From: Sarcocystis neurona
Taxonomy: Eukaryota > Apicomplexa > Conoidasida > Eucoccidiorida > Sarcocystidae
Reading direction: 5' to 3'
DNA length: 64,000 nucleotides
Assembly: GCA_000727475.1 (NCBI GenBank)
Contig: KL647290.1
Span: forward strand, 3,359,373-3,423,372
Shown: piece by piece, positions 58,001-64,000 of the stretch
Position numbering within the stretch: the first letter of the stretch is position 1
Layout: every line of letters starts with the position of its first letter
Translations under genes and position numbers: made by a program
Notes under the pieces: generated by a model
Database searches by the model: none
The model's input: the letters and a program-made list of their open reading frames with translations, nothing else
What the model was told of the DNA's origin: nothing

Positions 58001-60956
58001 ATCGACGTCCTGCCATTCGGCTGCCGTTCAGACGCATATCTAAAAGCATTATTTGGTTGCTGGTGCGCACGTATGTATGTGGGAGACGCAGCAGGACATG
58101 CTTCGAGGCTATAGGCCCACGTAGGTGCTACACGTAAACGATTGTCCGAGCGTCCAGAGAGTGCAGGCTGCAGAAGGTCTCTGCCGTGAATGAATTCCAG
58201 ACATACACAGCTGATTCTCTATCAGGGTGTTAGTGGACACGCACAGGGGGTACTTTGAGGTCTAATATCTGCAATGGCAGATGGCGCTGTGAGCGCCCAC
58301 AAACCACTTGCGTGGGCTTCAGTGGATTTGCGCTTGCATACATAAGCGTGTACTTACATACACAGATGTGTTAACTGAGGCAGAGGGAGCGGAGAAGAGC
58401 GAGCCTGAAAGTGGTAGGTACGCCGGTGAAAAGATACAGAAAGTAATTCCAGTCAAACGCAAGTCTGCATAGGTCAGCACACAACCACCAGCAATTTGTG
58501 TGTGCGCCCAGATCGCGTAGGAAAGCCGTGACAGAGTGCAATCGTATAGATCTTTTCCACTAGGCTTTCTGTATCGTGGTGGTCGAGTCAGCTTCAAGCG
58601 TCACTACTTTGTGTGCACTCAGACGTTACATCTGACAGATGGGCACATAAAAGTGAAACACATCGAGTACCCGGCAGTGTCCCCTGAGACTGAAATATAA
58701 GTCAGTCTGTACTCACACCTTATATCTAACAGATGGGCACATAATAGTAAAACACATCGGGAGTGTCCTCTGAGACTGCAAATTGATTCGGCTGCAAGAG
58801 CGCCAGCAGAAATACCGCGATTCCCTTCGCGCGGAACCCACTACTAATATTCACGTGGACAGCGTCGCACAGGCGTTTGTGAGATCGGCTACCGTAGCAC
58901 ATACAAATCCGTCCCATAAAACAAGGGGTAAGACATGATATTGTTGGTTCAGTCGTTTGCGGCCCACTGAAAAAAGGTACACTCGTGGGCCTTTGCGTTC
59001 AGTCTGTGGCGTACGGTTTTTAAGACGAATCGACAACTTCACGTGCGTCTGCGCGTCGTCGAAGGATTCCGGCGGCACTGCAGCTTCTGAGCTCGAAGGC
59101 CCTTGGTTTCTACCGCCGGGTGTGTCCGAACCTGCACTGTTTTCTTCACCTCCTCCTGTTTCTGCTTCCAAAGGCTGCAATACGAAACTCCCTGAGACTT
59201 CTGAACATCCGCCTTTTCTTAAGACATCAAGTGGCACCCAGGCGCGGCCCACTAGGCTGCGGCAGGTCTCGGGGATCAACTGTGCATCGGCTGGCAACAC
59301 ACAACAGAATGCGCGCACGTGTTCGTGTGCAGCGATTCGCTAACGTAGGCCTGCCGGTGACTTTTCTGTTACGCGCATGTAACAACAAGCCTGAAGAAAA
59401 CCAGAAGAGCCGCGTGCGCACGTCCATGAGCACCCCTGCTGCCACGCACAACTCTCAAGCGTGTATATCTGCTTACACGTAGGCATGCAGACATGCGTAC
59501 GCTTGCGTAGAGGCGCCAGAAACTGCTTGGGATAGATTGTGCATTATGGGAAAATAATGCAGACGAAGACGTATGTACTACGCAGAACTCTGGCGACAAC
59601 ACCAACAGCTTCACTGCACAAAAGCAGGTGTTCACTGTGCCACCACGCGTGAATGAGCTGCGTACTTGCGTAGCTTGTAATAGACGGCCCATTTGCAACT
59701 CCATATTCTAATAAATACGTGTGAGTTCACAGCGTCAGGAGCCCTGTGCACACATGTCGCCAAGTGCCTCCAGGCGCGCACACGAGCCTTCGGCAATTAT
59801 TCATAGATGCACGTTCAGTTGACACAGAACTGCAGGCACAGTGGCGTGGTAGGCACAATGTCGGGGTTGACGTCTTTGTTCCTCTATTGTTTCTTGAGTG
59901 TGTCTAGCTGTTAAAGAGTGTGCTACAGAACAGCGTGTATTCCCTCTCTAACAAGGCCGCAAGCCAGTATTGTGGAAGGTAATCTTTCTCGTGTTCCATA
60001 CAGAGTTTTCAGGGCCTTCGGAATGTGTGTGCAAATACAGAGGTGCGTGTCCCTTAACCTATGTGTGAACTCTGACGCATATTAGCAGACACAACTAGTC
60101 TGATCTAAAGAAATATTGGCACACTTCTTTCAGCAGTGTGTAAAAACCACCACCCTAATTTGAGCGCGTGTGTCGGCTCTCGAGTCCCGAGATAGCACTG
60201 AGTTAGGCAAAGGAATACCGATAAAGTGTGCCTTCGGCTTCGCACGTAAGCGAAGACTCACACAAAACAGCGACTTACGGCGCTGCACATACGCGTACAC
60301 CTACGCTTGTTGCCAAATTTGTTTTTCACCGAAGACGTCGTCTTGAGGTGTTTACTGCCGTTTTTGCCTCCTCTGTCATCACTTGGTGGGGCCTTCCACT
60401 TCGAGACCAAGTAAAGCCAGACGCCTCCAACGCGATCGATAGTGTGCATAAGTTGGGCGAGGAATCGCCTTCCCCTGTAGAAGTGTACTTCGTTTTCTTC
60501 CCAAGTCAGGAAGGGTCCCGTCCCCTCTTCCCACCTCCCCGCAACAACTGGGGCGTCGTTCGGCTTTACCCCTAAGTGTTCTTCTACGGAGAAGGTAACA
60601 GCGCCTGCCCCGCCAGCAACAGCACCAGCAGTACCCGGTGGCGCGCGCGCTGGTTGTCTGCTATCCCCACTGGTTCCTGGAGCTGTAACTGGAGACTTGT
60701 CAGCTTCTTCGGACGCCTCCCCTTTTCTTTCACTGGAGTTCTTCGCTCCTGCGCGTGGTTTGTCTGTCTTCTTTCCCTTAATGGTGTTCGCCACGCTGAC
60801 CGGCCTTTCCTCTATCTGGTGAGCGGGCAACTTTAGACTTCCCCCAGCCAAGCGACACCCCAGCACATGAATCTGCAACATGCGCAGATGCACATGTATC
60901 CGTATCCATAAGCGCAACCTGTTAGACTTTTTACGAGACGTAGCACTTTTCAGCAT
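45566..60956 (-). CDS. CFAP70: CFAP70-like axonemal protein (C2-like plus TPR), multi-exon gene
   Basis: At least nine exons on the minus strand give about 1490 residues in the order known for CFAP70 (TTC18), a cilium and flagellum axoneme protein: N-terminal C2-like beta segments (VEEHLGVKPNDAPVVAGRW; LVGRAWVPLDVL), a helical module with YDELYQRVMKAVSTVIRDQL and FFSEVFVQLVDTL, then TPR units (DPFLWLALARLLL; ASHECLLMLGSCML; AKAYLLKSDFFSAAEALQ; SLLAECYFRQGLVEPAADYY; YEAARKYYMQSLQF; ETWGYLALIFL). Splice phases agree at every junction, with one exon edge less sure. The human protein is about 1120 residues; this one is longer through low-complexity inserts. In coccidia the likely site of action is the flagellated microgamete. 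The gene converges with the exchanger gene across the tRNA spacer. The start ATG at 60956 is provisional. Confidence 0.8.
46220..46390. repeat. TA-rich microsatellites in CFAP70-like intron
   Basis: Three separate runs of TA (about 46231-46250, 46274-46291 and 46351-46371) with tacgta and cacgtgtacg words between them. They lie in the last intron of the CFAP70-like gene. Confidence 0.8.
47799..48619 (-). CDS. CFAP70-like exon: TPRs and Ser-rich insert
   Basis: The acceptor is AAATGTGCTCAG. It opens with DYEAARKYYMQSLQF, CEAWLGLAAALYRLRRLSEA and RGETWGYLALIFL, two TPRs very close in pattern to the C-terminal TPRs of CFAP70. An insert of about 150 residues rich in Ser, Asn, Asp and Thr follows, then a helix VAHQHLEVRGACAAEVAEAV. 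The donor GTAAGC at 47798 leaves one base. If it were not used the frame would stop at 47731. Confidence 0.88.
48979..49155. repeat. TA and CA microsatellites in CFAP70-like intron
   Basis: A short TA/CATA run (about 48985-49012) is followed by a long CA-rich tract (about 49080-49155, cacacacaca with tacg interruptions). It is intronic. Small open frames reading His-Thr or Tyr-Ile across it are artefacts of the repeat. Confidence 0.8.
49487..49694 (-). CDS. CFAP70-like exon: TPR unit
   Basis: The acceptor is TTATCGGTAG (a second one, TTTTTCTCCGCAG, lies 15 bases on and is also in phase). It encodes AAEALQRLLATCPNHREGLS, LLAECYFRQGLVEPAADYYM and DCVIYLRLGQLMLEKK, a canonical TPR helix pair. 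It ends with two bases at GTGAGT, and the following exon supplies the A that completes Lys. Confidence 0.9.
51602..51806 (-). CDS. CFAP70-like exon: TPR helices
   Basis: This exon begins LSTFPRDTFYSPMELDYPAL after a GATGTGCGCAG acceptor, followed by the helix LLLLLLKFGLPSLCLTILAL and LLFLIKAKAYLLKS. The donor GTATGT leaves one base that joins the next exon to give LLKSDFFSAAEAL, matching the LLKxDFxxAE core of a TPR. Confidence 0.82.
52524..53099 (-). CDS. CFAP70-like exon: TPR with insert
   Basis: 192 codons, phase 0 at both ends. It starts ASHECLLMLGSCMLHRRRFR and QASAAFVRALQC (a TPR), then a Gln/Lys/Ser-rich insert, EVLPYFFLCMCYFFANDTRR and a Glu-rich stretch ending EELEQT at GTGCGT (52523). 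The acceptor GCGCACAG lies within a 126-bp duplication that also exists just upstream (see repeat). Confidence 0.72.
52985..53236. repeat. 126-bp direct duplication over an exon start
   Basis: Two copies, 52985-53110 and 53111-53236, share about 95% of bases. The unit equals 42 codons, so frame is kept. Each copy carries the splice acceptor and the start of a TPR unit of the CFAP70-like gene (minus strand). In the outer copy (53111-53236) a change of ctt gga to ctg tga makes an in-frame stop, so only the inner copy can serve as the exon start. Confidence 0.9.
54689..54826. repeat. 68-bp direct tandem duplication
   Basis: Two nearly identical units begin with cttgttgtgatgctgctgct at 54689 and 54757 and end in a T6 run plus caaggtgct. 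They differ by very few bases, so the event is recent. It lies in an intron of the CFAP70-like gene. Confidence 0.9.
55552..55935 (-). CDS. CFAP70-like exon: first TPR unit
   Basis: This exon contains LARLSFEAEVVGDLQRSIYL and DPFLWLALARLLL, followed by EQAEKALWKCVDAH, a typical TPR pair (Trp, Leu, Ala positions). The upstream part is Glu/Pro-rich linker. The 5' edge (55935, phase 0 acceptor GCCAG) is a best guess with a poor pyrimidine tract; the 3' donor (GTGGTA at 55551) is also only fair. Confidence 0.6.
56849..57741 (-). CDS. CFAP70-like exon: linker and helical module
   Basis: The acceptor is CTTTTTCTTGCAG. It encodes PPLEKDVSSG, a Ser/Thr/Pro linker, FKACVQQGIRWIAREVADSL, an Ala-rich insert, and the conserved-looking helical part CGCYDELYQRVMKAVSTVIR ... 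RLDRFFSEVFVQLVDTLQST, which corresponds to the region just before the TPR array in CFAP70. It ends in phase 0 at GTAAAT (56848). The Ala/Pro/Val run near 57340-57400 is a low-complexity insertion. Confidence 0.78.
58624..58790. repeat. Imperfect direct duplication, about 98-bp spacing
   Basis: The block atctgacagatgggcacata (58630) recurs as atctaacagatgggcacata (58725). In both, aacacatcg and tgtcc...tgagactg words follow; the second copy lacks about 15 bases. It is intronic in the CFAP70-like gene. Confidence 0.75.
59015..59290 (-). CDS. CFAP70-like exon: second beta-rich segment
   Basis: An acceptor TGTGTGTTGCCAG precedes 59290. It encodes IPETCRSLVGRAWVPLDVLR, then SGSFVLQPLE, an acidic Ser/Gly linker, and VKLSIRLKN, ending with one base at GTACGC. 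Joined to the next exon it reads RLKNPLSPLHP, like the strand-PL-P ending of the C2-like region in this family. Confidence 0.7.
60356..60956 (-). CDS. CFAP70-like exon 1: N-terminal C2-like part
   Basis: About 200 codons beginning MLKSATSRKK (provisional start) with LQIHVLGCRLAGGS, a Lys/Glu/Ala-rich linker, then FLTWEENEVHFYRGRRFLAQ and a hydrophobic strand GGVWLYLV. The pattern of short beta strands suits the N-terminal C2-like part of CFAP70. It may end at GTAAAC (60355), which leaves one base and fits the next exon; GTGATG slightly upstream fits equally. An acceptor (ATGTTGCAG) inside the first 100 bases means the real start could be on an earlier exon. Confidence 0.6.
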
Positions 60957-63900
60957 GACGCAGGGGCGAAACGACTACGGGATCATGTAGCTGAGGATGC
61001 AACTGCACACCTAAGTAATTCTGCTTACGCACAGATAGACTAATGCATGCATATACGTACACACACACTCATCCCATCTTCGGTTTGAACCTTCCCAAGC
61101 GGGCTTTTGCTTCATTTTAAGTTCTGTTGAACAAGTCTGCCTACGCAAAGATACGCGTGGAGACGTGGGAGCTTCACTAGCGAGCTTGTATTTAACTCGT
61201 GTCTACAAGCATGTGACGACAAGCTTATAAGGGCACACGTGCACGCAAATGATTAGATATATATGCAAACCTTGTTCCATATTTATATTTACATGTACGC
61301 ATAAGCTGTGGATACGCAAGCAATGTGTAAAGATATAAAAGGACAGCACAACACATGCAGGCCTAAACGTGATGCTATGCGGGTTAAACAGATTTGTAAA
61401 AGGAAATTCCTTTTGGCGTCTCCGCCCTCAAAACAGATGCGTTTGACCATTCCTACTATTGCAGCCTCGCGCACTTCATCTGCGAACTAGCCAGAGTGTT
61501 TCGGTGTCTAGCAAGATGAACCATTGTGCATCGATATTCCCCGTAAGAAGGCGTGTCCTCGAGTACAGGTGTGTGCGTGTATACCCAGGAAGCGCCTTGG
61601 AAACATGTTTACTCTGATGCACACTTGCTCAAGTGTGCCGTCCACCCCACTTGCTGGGGCTGGAGCCGCATAGATATATAACTACTCTACTGGACATTAG
61701 TCCGCAAATGTGCTTCCACCAAGGCGTTTCCGGCAGCTCCCCCTCAACGCGACGCTCAAATTCTATACATGCGCCAACTACTAAAAATTTCTTTGTACAA
61801 TTTCATTGCTGTTGTTCCACCCTAGCCCCACCGATACCGGCGGAACGAAGCGATCGGGTAGCCGAAGCTGACCCGTTCTCCGTATAAACGCTGTCTCCAA
61901 AACAACCCGGAGAAGTGCTTCGGTGCGTGTAGCTCTCACTCTACACGGGCCTTATATGGATAGCTGATGAAGTGCTTCAACATGCTTTGTAGCCAGTTAC
62001 CCTTCCTCCGTACTTTCTCCACGAGCTTCACTCTGTGAGCTAGACCGCTTTACGGTACGTGTGTTGTGTTATAGCCTACCTATCAGAAATATAGTTGTAC
62101 ACTATAGTTCCCGCTGGTCGCAACAGATGTCATTGTAGGGTCGACAAGCAAGGCGAGTCTGGAACTTAGGGACATACTAATCCGGGCAACGGTAGTTGTT
62201 CCATTAGTCTGGGCGGGCAGAATAAATAAGGTTCTTCACTGCAAGAAACTGCTTCCTCCTCCAGTTGTTTTCGCACGTCGGCTACGGGACCAGCGCCGCG
62301 AAGCGGTGGAACAATACACAGGTTTTTGCCTTACAGTATATGTCAAAGCGTGACTTCCGACATCCTGCGGTCCGCTTGCCCCGAACACCAAAAAACTGGA
62401 GGGCAAATTGTACACACCGTACACCTGAACACATGCGAAAAACCGTCGTATTAAGCAGAGAGACCGGCTAAAAAAGCTATTGATAATTGAGAATAAGCGC
62501 CACCAGAAGCTGATGGGGTGAGAGCAGCACCTTCAGCCGTTTTCTATATTTTATCTTTTTAACGGATGCCAAATATCTGGGGAACGCTGGAAATACGGCT
62601 GTCAACCATACGGTTCTCCGCCTGATGTAGATAGAGTGTGCATGGCCGACAGCTGCACACGTGCTTGCACATGCTTTGGTACGTAAGTCTGTGATTACCT
62701 GAAGTGCTGAACCGACAGGTCTGCTCCTACGTGCCTCTCTGACATGCAGTCTCGCATAGCTCCTGGTAAGTGATAGTGAAGATTGCGGCCGCCACCTCCT
62801 TGAGGGCGTTGAAACCACGCTGAAGAAGTTCCTAAGTAAAGTGCAGCCTCGCCTCTACATTCATACGAGTAGATATTTTTTCGAATGTGCATGTGTGGGT
62901 GTGTGCGACGAGAGATTAGAGCAGAGGTTTTGACAGAAATATGCAGCCAGCAGACATAAAAGTTACCGTCTGCAAAGCCTAATTATCTTCGATAAAAAAG
63001 CCGAAGTGGCGCTGTTGGCGCTCGTATCTAATCCTGTGTGCATCCAATGGATATTTCGAATACAGAACATTGCTCTTCACAGGTAATCACCCAGGAGCAC
63101 ATACATTCAAAAACACGTATACTTGTTCACGTATACACACAGGCAAGCAGGTTTTTAGATCTACTTATATAAGCTTCACAATCGGAAGCATGGCGAAGCA
63201 GGTGCGCAGTCTGGGGTCAGAAAGGCATTATAAGCGACCGTCTGCTCTCACCACCAGCGGTGCCATCTGTAATCCGTAGTGCGTCACGATATGAGATGCA
63301 GCTTAAAAATTTGTAGATCTCTTCGAAAAGCAGGGTGACACTGTCTGAATTTTTCACAGGCTGCACAAAGTGTCTGGGGCAATTATTAGGAGCTGGAAGT
63401 GACGCGTGCGAGTGCTTGTGGATTGTCTGCGTGTCTCCGTGTATTTGGCTAGCGTGACTTGTGCTTGTCGTTGTCATGCATGTCGATGGTCCGATACGGT
63501 TGACGAAGGACAGAGCAGACCGTCTGCTCCTACGGTTAGCATCGCCGAATCATGACTATATTTGGTGTCGTTGTGTTCGCCTCCACTCCAGTCTAACATC
63601 GTTTTCGATATGTCTCCTACACACGCGGTCTATGTACCACCTGCACATTGTTCTGGACACGAATACCCCTTTCTTATGTAGGAATAAGTATACAAGTGCG
63701 CTGCTACAGAACCTTAGCTACCTCTCTGTGTAGGAGGAGGAAGGAATGCAAGAGCTGTAAAGCACTACCCTAGACGCTGCTGGGTAAGTTTCGCTCGGGG
63801 CAGCGCCATCGCACAGAGTCGAGACGCAGCAGTTGCCTTGCGCGTCTGCAAGTAGTTTGCGGCTTTATTCTGGTTCCGGCCTTGCAAACAATTTGAACAG

Positions 63901-64000
63901 AGAGAGAGCTGGATGACGAAGTTAGGTCTATATTTTTACCGAGACGGTGAATATGTTCCAGTCGTCGAAGTCTTCCGGAAAGCACAACAAGGCAGATGCA
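60957..64000. other. No supported gene; possible upstream exon traces
   Basis: Short frames only. On the minus strand, 63770-63985 gives a fairly ordinary protein-like sequence (GRLRRLEHIHRLGKN) with a GTAAAA donor inside. This could belong to an upstream exon of the CFAP70-like gene or to a neighbour, but it shows no domain. The rest is AT-richer spacer with TATATA and tacgta words. Confidence 0.4.

Overview
The window looks like nuclear DNA of an intron-rich apicomplexan of the coccidian type, most like Eimeria. Reasons: coding stretches are full of CAG/GCA/CTG codon runs giving Ala, Gln and Ser tracts; exons are short and spread over introns of 0.5 to 3.3 kb; the spacer DNA is rich in TA, TG and CA microsatellites and small tandem duplications; the one RNA gene is a eukaryotic-type tRNA. 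The species call is an inference from composition. There are no bacterial features such as operons, ribosome binding sites, insertion sequences or CRISPR.

Layout. 1-5569: no gene that I can support. About 5570-19851 (+): long, Ala/Ser/Arg-rich coding-like sequence of unknown function. It includes forward frames of 682 codons and more than 1000 codons and an open frame of about 5.1 kb. From about 11.9 to 14.7 kb it is broken: the natural-looking frame changes repeatedly, often at short homopolymers, and in-frame stops occur. 20472-37485 (+): a multi-exon Na+/H+ exchanger (CPA1/NHE family) with a very long low-complexity N-terminus, a membrane core spread over six or more exons and a Ser/Gln-rich C-terminal tail. 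Splice phases match at every junction that I could place; only the segment between 30685 and 33941 (late membrane helices) is not settled. A phase-compatible splice (19851 to 20472) could attach the upstream 5.1 kb block to this gene. 37486-45565: spacer between convergent genes, with a coding-like remnant, a 53-56 bp minisatellite, tRNA-Gln(CUG), a diverged 310-bp duplication and an assembly gap inside a TA microsatellite. 45566-60956 (-): a multi-exon gene for a CFAP70-like (C2-like plus TPR) axonemal protein. 60957-64000: no supported gene.

The two recognisable genes are not obviously in one pathway. The exchanger would set cytosolic or organellar pH and Na+ balance. The CFAP70-like protein fits a flagellum, which in coccidia occurs only in male microgametes. 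They converge on the repeat-rich tRNA spacer. The main points for a second look are the broken coding block at 11.9-14.7 kb, the possible giant exchanger, and an in-frame 126-bp duplication in the CFAP70-like gene that copies an exon start with its splice acceptor.
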